Part shown: positions 35,252 through 44,000 of the stretch, one piece after another
Layout: each line of letters starts with the position of its first letter
Position numbering within the stretch: position 1 is the stretch's first letter
NCBI RefSeq assembly: GCF_009862785.1
Contig: NZ_WWHU01000001.1
Coordinates: forward strand, 1,364,001-1,428,000
DNA length: 64,000 bases
Source: Gordonia sp. SID5947
GTDB lineage: Bacteria; Actinomycetota; Actinomycetes; Mycobacteriales; Mycobacteriaceae
Direction: 5' to 3'
The notes under the pieces: model-generated
The model's input: the letters and a program-made list of their open reading frames with translations, nothing else
What the model was told of the DNA's origin: nothing
Database searches by the model: none
Position numbers and translations under genes: made by a program

Positions 35252-37480
35252 ATGACGACGGTGAGCGACGAGACATCGAACGCTGTCCCCGCCGAACCGG
35301 ATCCCGATGGTGCGGCCGACGCCGCATCCATTGATGCCGACGGGAACGACGTGACCTCCGAGGATTCCTCGCACGCGGCCACGGACAGCACAGACGAGGA
35401 CGCGGCCGCCACGGTCGACGACACGTCGGACGACGCGGACGACGTTGCCCCGGCCGAAGCCGGGATCTCCGCGACAGGTGAGACGGACGCGACGGATCAG
35501 ACCGAGGAGACCGGAGTTCCGGACTCCGACATCGTCGCGGACGGAGGCGGCGACACCGTCGGGGACGAGCACGTCGACGTCGTCGAGAACGACGACGAGA
35601 ACGAAGACGAAGACGAGGACGACGCCGGCTCCGAAAACGAGACCGGAGAAGCGAACACCGACGACGTCGTCACATCCGCCGACGCGGCCGATGACGTCGC
35701 CGTGGAAGAGGATCCGTCTTCCGGGGCCGACGACGTCGTGATACCCACCAGCACCGCAACGCAACTCGACACCACCGACGAAACGTGGTGGAAGTCGGCC
35801 ATCTTCTATCAGATCTACCCGCGCTCGTTCTCGGATCTCAACGGCGACGGCATAGGTGACCTCGCCGGCGTCATCGACAAGCTCGGTTACCTCGAGCTCC
35901 TCGGGGTGGATGCGCTGTGGCTGAGTCCGATCATGCGCTCCCCCATGGCAGATCACGGTTACGACGTCTCCGACCCGCGGGACATCGACCCGATCTTCGG
36001 CGATCTCGCACGCTTCGACGAGCTGATCGCCGAGGCCCATGAGCGTTCCATCCGCGTCACCATGGACCTCGTTCCCAACCACACCAGTGACCGACACCCG
36101 TGGTTCGTCGACGCGCTCGCGGCCGAACCCGGCAGCGCTGAGCGGGCGCGGTACATCTTCCGGGACGGGCGCGGCGACGACGGCGAGCAACCGCCCAACA
36201 ACTGGCAGAGCATCTTCGGCGGGCCGGCCTGGACCCGGGTGCCGAATCCGGATGGCACGCCCGGTCAGTGGTACCTCCACATCTTCGCCGCCGAGCAGCC
36301 GGATCTGAATTGGGAGAACCCTGAGGTCTTCGACGATCTGGAGAAGACCCTGCGGTTCTGGCTCGACCGCGGGGTGGACGGCTTCCGGATCGACGTCGCG
36401 CACGGCATGGCCAAGCCCACCGACCTGCCGGATATGGACCTCGAGTCGGCAGGCCTGCTGCAGAACGACGACGACGATCCGCGGTTCAACAACTATGCGG
36501 TGCACGACATCCATCGCAAGATCCGCAAGGTGCTCGACGATTATCCCGGCGCGGCAAACGTCGGTGAGATCTGGGTCGACGACAACGAGCGATTCGCGGA
36601 GTACCTGCGGCCCGACGAACTGCACCTCGGCTTCAACTTCCGCCTCGCCAAGGCGACATTCGACACCGAATCGATCCGCGATGCGATCGAGAATTCGCTC
36701 GAGGCGGTGCTGTCTGTGTCGGGCGTGCCCACCTGGACGCTGTCGAATCATGACGTGGACCGCGAGGTCAGCCGATACGGCCGGATCGCGGGTTCGCCGG
36801 CCGCGTCCGACCCGACCGCGCTCGATCTCGAGTCGCACGAGGGCGCATCGGAGGACACCGAACCCGAGGACGCCGAATCCGGCGATGTCGAATCCGGCGA
36901 TGTCGAATCCGGCGATGTCGACATCGATCTCGGCATCCTGCGGGCGCGCGCAATGCTGCTCGTCGAACTCGCGCTGCCCGGGACGGTCTTCATCTACAAC
37001 GGCGCCGAGCTCGGACTGCCGAACGCGGAACTGCCCGACGAAGCCCTGCAGGATCCGGTGTGGGAACGCTCCGGGCACACCGAACGCGGGCGCGACGCAT
37101 GTCGGGTCCCGTTGCCGTGGGAGGGGTCCGAGCCCCCGTTCGGATTCAGCAGCAATCCCGACACCTGGCTGCCCATGCCCGGATCGTGGGCGCGATTCAC
37201 CGTGGAAGCGCAACTCGAGGACATCGGATCAACCCTGTCTCTGTACCGACAGGCGATCGAGATGCGTTACGAACGGCCGGAATTCGAGGGCGACACGGTG
37301 GAGTGGTACGGGGCGCCGGAGGGTTGCCTCGCGTTCCGCAGGTCGGTGGGACACCTGACGTGTGCGCTCAACACGGGCGACGTCCCGGTTCCGCTACCAC
37401 CCGGTGGTGAGATCCTGTTGACCAGCTACCCACTCATCGACGGGCAGCTGGCACCGAACTCGGCCGCCTGGCTGGTCTGA
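35252..37480 (+). CDS. aglA: GH13 alpha-glucosidase with acidic N-terminal extension
   Basis: A glycoside hydrolase family 13 enzyme of the alpha-glucosidase/oligo-1,6-glucosidase type, by position the AglA homologue. The (beta/alpha)8 domain starts near residue 178 (WWKSAIFYQIYPRSFSDLNGDG). The nucleophile aspartate is in VDGFRIDVAHGM (about 377), the acid/base glutamate in VGEIWVDD (about 438) and the transition-state aspartate in WTLSNHDVD (about 500). Residues 1-175 are a disordered stretch very rich in Asp, Glu, Thr and Ala with no signal peptide. A ggtaggg site before ATG 35252 supports this start. A further acidic insert with three ESGDV repeats follows NHDVD at about 542-556. Confidence 0.93.
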   Translation: MTTVSDETSNAVPAEPDPDGAADAASIDADGNDVTSEDSSHAATDSTDEDAAATVDDTSDDADDVAPAEAGISATGETDATDQTEETGVPDSDIVADGGGDTVGDEHVDVVENDDENEDEDEDDAGSENETGEANTDDVVTSADAADDVAVEEDPSSGADDVVIPTSTATQLDTTDETWWKSAIFYQIYPRSFSDLNGDGIGDLAGVIDKLGYLELLGVDALWLSPIMRSPMADHGYDVSDPRDIDPIFGDLARFDELIAEAHERSIRVTMDLVPNHTSDRHPWFVDALAAEPGSAERARYIFRDGRGDDGEQPPNNWQSIFGGPAWTRVPNPDGTPGQWYLHIFAAEQPDLNWENPEVFDDLEKTLRFWLDRGVDGFRIDVAHGMAKPTDLPDMDLESAGLLQNDDDDPRFNNYAVHDIHRKIRKVLDDYPGAANVGEIWVDDNERFAEYLRPDELHLGFNFRLAKATFDTESIRDAIENSLEAVLSVSGVPTWTLSNHDVDREVSRYGRIAGSPAASDPTALDLESHEGASEDTEPEDAESGDVESGDVESGDVDIDLGILRARAMLLVELALPGTVFIYNGAELGLPNAELPDEALQDPVWERSGHTERGRDACRVPLPWEGSEPPFGFSSNPDTWLPMPGSWARFTVEAQLEDIGSTLSLYRQAIEMRYERPEFEGDTVEWYGAPEGCLAFRRSVGHLTCALNTGDVPVPLPPGGEILLTSYPLIDGQLAPNSAAWLV
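36875..36919 (+). repeat. Three perfect 15-base repeats in aglA
   Basis: The unit gaatccggcgatgtc occurs three times head to tail and encodes ESGDV each time, inside an acidic insert of the catalytic domain after the NHDVD motif. Perfect identity at the DNA level suggests a recent expansion. Confidence 0.95.
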
Positions 37481-37494
37481 CGCCATACGCGAGA

Positions 37495-37525
37495 GACGGT
37501 GCGACCCGAAGTCGGTCACACCGTC
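37495..37525. terminator. Hairpin between convergent aglA and Rv2474c-like gene
   Basis: gacggtg (37495-37501) pairs with caccgtc (37519-37525), with inner partial pairing of cgacc and ggtc. It overlaps the stop codon of the minus-strand gene. The stem is imperfect, so this is tentative. Confidence 0.4.
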
Positions 37526-38211
37526 GTCATCGCGATCTTCTCCCGACGCTGGAAGACCGACCCGTACCGGGCGTCGATCCGAATCCAGGCGCCGGACACG
37601 CGGATCCGCACCGGCTCGTCGGCGGCGATGCGATCGATCGGCGACGACTCGGTGACCTCGTGTCCGTCGGCGTCGCGGATGAATCCCATCGCGGTGACTG
37701 CGAAGATCGACCGCATCGACACCCCTGCCCGCCGGTCGCCCTCGCGCGAGGTGACATCGAGCACGTCCTGATCGAGCAGTCCGGTCGCGGGGCCGTGCGC
37801 ACTTCCCTCGGTGCGTGCGAGATGCGCACCGCCACGCGACAACTCGACAACTGTCCGGGCCGGTACGTCGTCGAGCTGCGTGAATCCGGTGTTGGCGGGC
37901 AACGCGCCGCGCCATGCGCTGTCCAGACCGAAGCCGGGATCCACCGCGGTCCCGGGCTCTGCCGCCGACAACGACGCGCGCAACATCCCGGCATCGGCGA
38001 CGAGATCATCAGGACGCATCGTCCCGAACACGGATCTGCTCGCGAGGACATCGAATCCGGTGTTGACCCAGAATCCGAGCAGACCATCACGCCTGGCGGC
38101 CACTCGCACTGCCGCCGTGTCATCAAGGCGCACAGCGCGACCCAGAAAGGCGGCCGCGTCGGACCGGTCGCCCGGCCCGGTCACGGTGATGTGACGTTCC
38201 GGTGCGGTCAT
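37516..38211 (-). CDS. Conserved protein of unknown function (Rv2474c-like)
   Basis: A 231-residue soluble protein with no signal peptide, membrane helix or known catalytic motif that I can see. The content is balanced, with a basic C-terminus (VRIRVSGAWIRIDARYGSVFQRREKIAM). Position between aglA and the thioesterase matches Rv2474c. Its ATG overlaps the thioesterase stop by four bases (ATGA), so the two are translationally coupled. Function unknown. The pairing hints at an acyl-CoA-related role, but weakly. Confidence 0.8.
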   Translation of the reverse strand: MTAPERHITVTGPGDRSDAAAFLGRAVRLDDTAAVRVAARRDGLLGFWVNTGFDVLASRSVFGTMRPDDLVADAGMLRASLSAAEPGTAVDPGFGLDSAWRGALPANTGFTQLDDVPARTVVELSRGGAHLARTEGSAHGPATGLLDQDVLDVTSREGDRRAGVSMRSIFAVTAMGFIRDADGHEVTESSPIDRIAADEPVRIRVSGAWIRIDARYGSVFQRREKIAMTTV

Positions 38212-38669
38212 CGTGCCACCGCGTCCGCACGGCGGAATGACGCGAGGAACTCCTTCTCGTCCGCTGTGAGCCGACGCAGACGCTGGACATCGACATCGAA
38301 CGCGACGAGCTGGGTGCTGGCGGTGACCGCCGGTTTGCTCGCCGGGTCAGCGCCCTTCGGTCGGACCTCGTAGGCGACCGTGAAGTCCACTGCGCGCAGT
38401 TGCTCGATGTACATGGTGACCTCGATCGGTCCCTCATCGTGACGCACCTGTTCTCGGTACTTCACGTGCAGATCGGCCACCACACACCCCTCTCGCAAGG
38501 AAGCCGTGGGGCGACCGTCATAGAAGAGCCACGGTATCCGGGCCTCTTCGAGGAGGGTGACCATCCGTGCGTGGTTGATGTGGGCGAAGACATCCATGTC
38601 AGACCACCGGACGGGCACCTTCACCAGGTAGCCGGCGTCGGTCTTCGTTCCCTCGTCCTCGTAGAGCAC
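38208..38669 (-). CDS. Hotdog-fold acyl-CoA thioesterase (Rv2475c-like)
   Basis: A 153-residue 4HBT-type thioesterase. VPVRWSDMDVFAHINHARMVTLLEEARI holds the conserved aspartate and the HINHARM helix of the family. The rest (VVADLHVKYREQVRHDEGPIEVTMYIEQL) matches the hotdog strands. It hydrolyses acyl-CoA of unknown chain length. It starts at GTG 38669, with a gaaggg site upstream. It is 76 bases after the molybdopterin oxidoreductase end and couples to the next gene by a four-base overlap. Confidence 0.88.
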   Translation of the reverse strand: MLYEDEGTKTDAGYLVKVPVRWSDMDVFAHINHARMVTLLEEARIPWLFYDGRPTASLREGCVVADLHVKYREQVRHDEGPIEVTMYIEQLRAVDFTVAYEVRPKGADPASKPAVTASTQLVAFDVDVQRLRRLTADEKEFLASFRRADAVAR

Positions 38670-38745
38670 GCGTTTCCCTTCCCAGATGGCATCGACCCGC
38701 GACTCGAGGTCGCGGGTTCAACCCTACGCAAGCACGATCAGCCGA

Positions 38746-40977
38746 TCAGCCCGGCACGATCTGTACCGGCAGCCCGTTGAGCACGACGGTGCCCGACAAC
38801 GGATCGAGCACCGTCCCGTCGTTGAGCCGATTCACGTTGACGCCCGGCGCCGCGGCCGCGATCGACAGGCGGGTGCCCTCGAGGTCGTGACCCCAGCCGT
38901 GTGGCAGCGACGCGACACCGGGACGGATGTCGGAGGTGATCTCGACGGCGACGGACAGTTCACCACCCGGCCCGCGGACGACCGCGAGGTCGGAGAGTCC
39001 GAGGCGGTCCGCGTCGTCGGGGTGAACGTGCAGAGTGCACCGGTTGGTCCCCCCGGACAACGCGGGCAGATTGTGCATCCAGCTGTTGTTGGAGCGAAGG
39101 TTGCGCCTGCCGATGAGAACGAGGTCATCGGGTCCGCGGTCGACCGCGGCTCGCAGCCGTTCGACGTCACCGATCAGTTCCTCTGCGGCGAGCTCGATCG
39201 TGCCCGATTCGGTCCGCAGGACTCCGGGGAGACGCGGCCTCATGGGACCGAGGTCGATGCCGTGTGGGGCGTCGCGAAGGACGGCGAGGGTCAGACCGCC
39301 GGGCCGGGTGCCGAATGCGTCCCCGTAGGCGCCGAGCCGCAGCATCATGTCGAGCCGACGCTCGTATCCCGGTCCGCCGCACAGCATGTCGACGAGCTCC
39401 TCGACCCGACGGCCGGCGACCGGTGAATGCGGATCCGACACCTCTTTCGAGAGGGTCGCGGTGATCGCCTGATCGTCCACCAGGGTCGGGTCGGCGTGGA
39501 CACCGACCCCGCTGACGGCCAAGGCGATCCGCGACACGATCTCGGCCTCGTCGGGCCGCCCCTCGGGCAGCTCGACCACCGGAGGTGAGTACCGGGCCGT
39601 CGCCCGGATGGCGAGGTTGTTCAGCACGAAGTCGAAGTGAGGGCTCTGTGACGGTGGCGGCGGCGGCAGGATGACGTCCGCGTGACGCGTGGTCTCGTTG
39701 AGGTAGGGGTCGATGCTGAGCATGAAGTCGACACCGTCGAGGGCGCGCGCGAGGCGCTCGCCGTTGGGCGCGGAGAGGACCGGGTTCCCGGCCACCGTGA
39801 TGAGCGCTCTCAGTTGTCCGCTCCCGGGCGTATCCAGTTCCTCGGCGAGCGCGACGGTCGGCAGTTCGCCTGCGATCTCGGGGTGCCCTGACACCCGACT
39901 CCGCCACCGCCCGGTGCGGAACCTGCGGCCCGGACGTGGCGGGCGCGGCGCCGGCGCCGTGGGCGGTGTCGGGAACATCACGCCACCGGGCGTGTCGAGA
40001 TTTCCGGTCAGGATGTTGATCGCATCGATGAGCCAGCTACCGACGGTCCCGAATTCGACTGTCGTGGTGCCCATCCGGCCGTAGACCGCGGCCGACGACG
40101 CGGTCGCCACCGCGCGGGCGAGATCACGGATGTCGGCGGCGGGGACGTCACAGTGTCGGGCGACGCGTTCGGGTGCGAAATCGTCGGCCACCCTACGAAG
40201 GGCGTCTACGCCGCTCACGTGACGTGCGATCCCACCCAGGTCGGGCGCCACCAGGTTCTCGTCGAACAACGTGTGGACGACGGCGAAGAGCAGGGCGGCG
40301 TCGGTCCCCGGACGCGGTGCGATATGTGTGTCGGCGAGCTTCGCGGTGCGGGTGCGGGCCGGGTCGATCACGGTCAGGCGGCCACCCCGACGGCGCAATG
40401 CGGCCAGCTTCCCCGGGAAGTCGGCGGCCGTGGTGACGCTGCCGTTGGAGACCACCGGGTTCGCCCCGATGATCACCAGATGGTCTGTCCGGTCCAGGTC
40501 GGGCACCGGGAACGCGAACGGGTTCCCGAACAGATAACCCAGGGCGACCTGTTTGGGCATCTGGTCCAGAGTGCTCGCACTGAACACCTGCCGGGTGCCC
40601 AGCGCACGAGCCAGCAGTGGCGTGTAGAGCGCACCGGCGACGGTGTGCGCGTTCGGATTCCCCAGGTACAGGCCGACCGATGACCCACCATGATCGGCGA
40701 TGACCGATCCGAGCCGGTCGGCGACCACGTCGAATGCCTGCTCCCACCCGGTCGCCACGAGTTCACCGTCGCGGCGCACCAGCGGTTGGCCGAGACGGTC
40801 GGGATCGTTGTCGAGTTCGGGCAGACTCGCCCCTTTGGGACAGATGTAACCGTGACTGAAGACGTCGTCCTGATCGCCTCGCGCCGTCAGGACCCGACCC
40901 CGGGTGTCGTCGACGGTGAGGCTCAGTCCGCAGGTCGCCTCACACAGCGGGCAGATGCGCAGCGCGTTTCGGGCCAT
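38746..40977 (-). CDS. Molybdopterin oxidoreductase with a [4Fe-4S] motif
   Basis: A 743-residue DMSO-reductase-family enzyme. The N-terminal iron-sulphur motif is C9-x2-C12-x3-C16-x29-C46 (ICPLCEATCGL, YICPKG), followed by the molybdopterin core (LIIGANPVVSNGS-type segment, YGRMGTTT, INILTGNLDTPGG) and a C-terminal dinucleotide domain (LIGRRNLRSNNSWMHN, LPHGWGH). No Tat signal, so it is cytoplasmic. No partner subunits are adjacent, and the substrate is unknown. It stands between homologues of Rv2475c and Rv2476c, where I recall nothing in M. tuberculosis, so it is probably an insertion. It is quite different from the YdeP-type enzyme at 11794. Confidence 0.9.
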   Translation of the reverse strand: MARNALRICPLCEATCGLSLTVDDTRGRVLTARGDQDDVFSHGYICPKGASLPELDNDPDRLGQPLVRRDGELVATGWEQAFDVVADRLGSVIADHGGSSVGLYLGNPNAHTVAGALYTPLLARALGTRQVFSASTLDQMPKQVALGYLFGNPFAFPVPDLDRTDHLVIIGANPVVSNGSVTTAADFPGKLAALRRRGGRLTVIDPARTRTAKLADTHIAPRPGTDAALLFAVVHTLFDENLVAPDLGGIARHVSGVDALRRVADDFAPERVARHCDVPAADIRDLARAVATASSAAVYGRMGTTTVEFGTVGSWLIDAINILTGNLDTPGGVMFPTPPTAPAPRPPRPGRRFRTGRWRSRVSGHPEIAGELPTVALAEELDTPGSGQLRALITVAGNPVLSAPNGERLARALDGVDFMLSIDPYLNETTRHADVILPPPPPSQSPHFDFVLNNLAIRATARYSPPVVELPEGRPDEAEIVSRIALAVSGVGVHADPTLVDDQAITATLSKEVSDPHSPVAGRRVEELVDMLCGGPGYERRLDMMLRLGAYGDAFGTRPGGLTLAVLRDAPHGIDLGPMRPRLPGVLRTESGTIELAAEELIGDVERLRAAVDRGPDDLVLIGRRNLRSNNSWMHNLPALSGGTNRCTLHVHPDDADRLGLSDLAVVRGPGGELSVAVEITSDIRPGVASLPHGWGHDLEGTRLSIAAAAPGVNVNRLNDGTVLDPLSGTVVLNGLPVQIVPG

Positions 40978-41020
40978 AGCCAACCCTAGACCGCACTGGG
41001 CACCGTCCGGACGGTATCGC

Positions 41021-44000
41021 TCAACGGATCACACTGCGTAGCTGACGCGCCGCCACCGAGAGCACGGCCAGGTCCAGGGTCTCCGACTCCGTGATGTCGG
41101 CGAGCATGGTGCGCACCCGGGACAGCCGCGAGGTGTGCGAGGACTCCCATTCGTCGATCTTCTCGGCCGCCGACTCGTCGGGCTCCCCGACCTCCAGGAT
41201 CTTCAGCGTGAGTGCCCGCAAGGCGCCGTGCATGTCGTCGCGAAGTGCCAAGCGCGCCAGCGCGTGCCACCGATCGCCGTAGGCGAGGTCCGACACCGCA
41301 GTCAGCAGCTCTTCGAGCCCGAAGTGTTCCATCACGGCGAAATAGAGTTCGCCGACCTCGACGGGCTCTCGGTCGGCGATCTCGGCGGCGTCGATGATGT
41401 CGAGCAGGCAGAATCGGTGCAGGCTCACCGCCACATCGTTCGCGAGGTCCGCCGGCACCCCGGCCGTCTGGTAGCGCGCAACACGCGCGTCGACGTCGAT
41501 CGCCGAACTCGCGCCGAACCAGCTGTCGAGCAGCGCGGACAATTCGGCGACCCGTTCTCCGTACCGGGTGATCTCCGCGCCCATCGCCAGCGGCTGCGGC
41601 CGGAACCCCAGCAGCCACCGCGACGCCCGGAACAGCAGACGCCGCGCATACATCGTCATCTCGTCGATCACCGTCGCCGGAGCCGGCGCATGAGTGATGC
41701 GCTCGAACAATTCATCCATCCCGAAGACGGTGCCCGCCACCACATACGCCCGAACACCCTCTTCCGTCGAACATCCGGTGCCCTCCCCCAGACGGAAGAG
41801 ATGAGTCATGCCGGCCTTGTCGACCACATCGTTGACCAGCGTCGTGGTCACGATCTCCCGGCGCAGCCGGTGCGAGCGGATCCCGTCGGTGAACCGGTTT
41901 CGCAACGGCATCGGGAAGTAGCCGGACAACCGGGCATCGAACACCTCGTTGTCGGGCAGGTCGGTCGCCAGCAGATCCGACTTCGCGGCGAGTTTCACAT
42001 GTGCCATCAGGGTGGCGAGTTCAGGGGAGGTGAGACCACGTTGCAACTCACCGGCAAAGCGTTTGCGCAGATCGGCCGGTTGCGGCAACGCCTCCAACCG
42101 GAGATCGACACCCCGATTGTGCGCGAGATCGGCCAGCTGGCGCATGTGCACGTCCACGCGGACGGTGGAGAAGGCTCGGCTGAAACCGAGCTCGGAATTC
42201 TGCGAGATGTTGTCGGCCAGGACGAGGTCGGCGACCTCACCGGTCATCGACGCCAGCAGCGGGTTTCGGTCCGTCATCGCCAGCTCACCCGACGACACCG
42301 CGGAGTCGAGAAGGATCTTGATGTTCACCTCGTGGTCGGAACAGTCGACGCCTGCCGAATTGTCCATCGCGTCGGTGTTGACGCGCCCACCCACCAGGTC
42401 GAATTCGATCCGGCCGCGCTCGGTGGCGCCGAGGTTCCCGCCCTCTCCCAACACCTTTGCGCGCAACGCGTTGCCGTCGACACGGATCGCATCGTTCGCC
42501 TTGTCCCCCACCTCGGCATCGGACTCGGTCGATGCCTTGACGTAGGTGCCGATGCCGCCGTTCCACAACAGATCCACCGGCGCGAGCAGGATGGCACGGA
42601 TCAGTTCCGGCGGCGACAATTCGGTCACCTCGTCGTCGAGACCGAGCGCACCGCGCATCTCGTGGCTGACCGGCACCGACTTCAGTTCCCGCGACCAGAC
42701 ACCGCCGCCCGCACTGATCAATGATGTGTCGTAGTCGGCCCATGACGAGCGGGCCAGGCTGAAGAGGCGCTCACGCTCCCGCCGTCCCACCGCGGCCTCC
42801 GGGTCCGGATCGACAAAGACGTGCCGGTGGTCGAACGCCGCCACCAGCCTGATGTGCTCGGACAACAACATGCCGTTGCCGAAGACGTCCCCACTCATGT
42901 CCCCGATGCCGACCACCGTGAATTCCTCGGATTGGGTGTCACGGCCCATCTCGCGGAAATGACGTTTCACCGACTCCCACGCACCGCGCGCGGTGATTCC
43001 CATCGATTTGTGGTCGTATCCCGCCGACCCACCCGAGGCAAACCCGTCGCCGAGCCAGAAACCATACTGTGCGGCAACATCGTTCGCGATGTCGGAGAAC
43101 GCGGCGGTGCCCTTGTCCGCGGCCACCACCAGATACGGATCGTCGCCGTCGCGGCGCATCACCGATCGCGCCGGGATCACCGTCCCGCTCTGATGATCGA
43201 TGTTGTCGGTGACGTCGAGCAGCCCCGAGATGAAGGCGCGGTAGCATTCGACGCCTTCGTTCCGGTGGCCGTCGCGGTCGGCGGCCGGGTCGCCAGTCGG
43301 CGCAGGCGGACGCTTCACCACGAAGCCCCCCTTGGCCCCGACGGGGACGATCACCGCATTCTTCACGGCCTGCGCCTTCACCAGTCCGAGGACCTCGGTA
43401 CGAAAATCCTCGCGCCGGTCCGACCAGCGGAGTCCCCCGCGTGCGACCATCCCGAAGCGCAGGTGCACACCCTCGACACGTGGCGAGTACACGAAGATCT
43501 CGTGCATCGGCCGCGGCTCCGGCGCCTGCGGGATGTCGCGCGGCCGGAGCTTGAAGGACATGACCGGCGGACGCCCGCCATCACCGGTGACGTAGTAGTT
43601 GGTTCGCACCGTTGCGGTGACCACCGCGACGAATGCCGACAGGATGCGGTCGGCGTCCAGGCTGATCACCGTGCCGACGTCGTGGCGCAGTCTGCTCAGG
43701 ACGTCGTCGCGTCGGCCCTCATCCGCACCGTCCGGGTCGAACGATGCCGCGAACAGGTCGACCAGACCCTGGGTCACCGACCCGTACTCACCGAGAACGG
43801 ACGCGACATGCGTTGTGGTGTACGAGAATCCACACTGACGCAGATATCGGGCGTACGCACGCAACATCGCCGCAGACCGCCAGTCGAGCCCGCAGCGGAT
43901 CACCAGTTCGTTGAACGCGTCCACCTCCGCGTTCTCACGCCAGATCTGCCGGAACGCGTCGGTGAAACGGTGTTCGAGATCGTCGAGGGCGGCGGTGTCC

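Noticed and set aside
36875..36919. Short repeats as a CRISPR array
   Set aside because: The units are 15 bases, directly adjacent, without spacers, and lie inside a coding frame. No cas genes are present.
34847..37213. Minus-strand frame of 788 codons
   Set aside because: Antisense to glbO and aglA. Both plus-strand genes have strong family motifs, and the repeated FDIAGFDIAGF segment is only the mirror of the ESGDV repeat.
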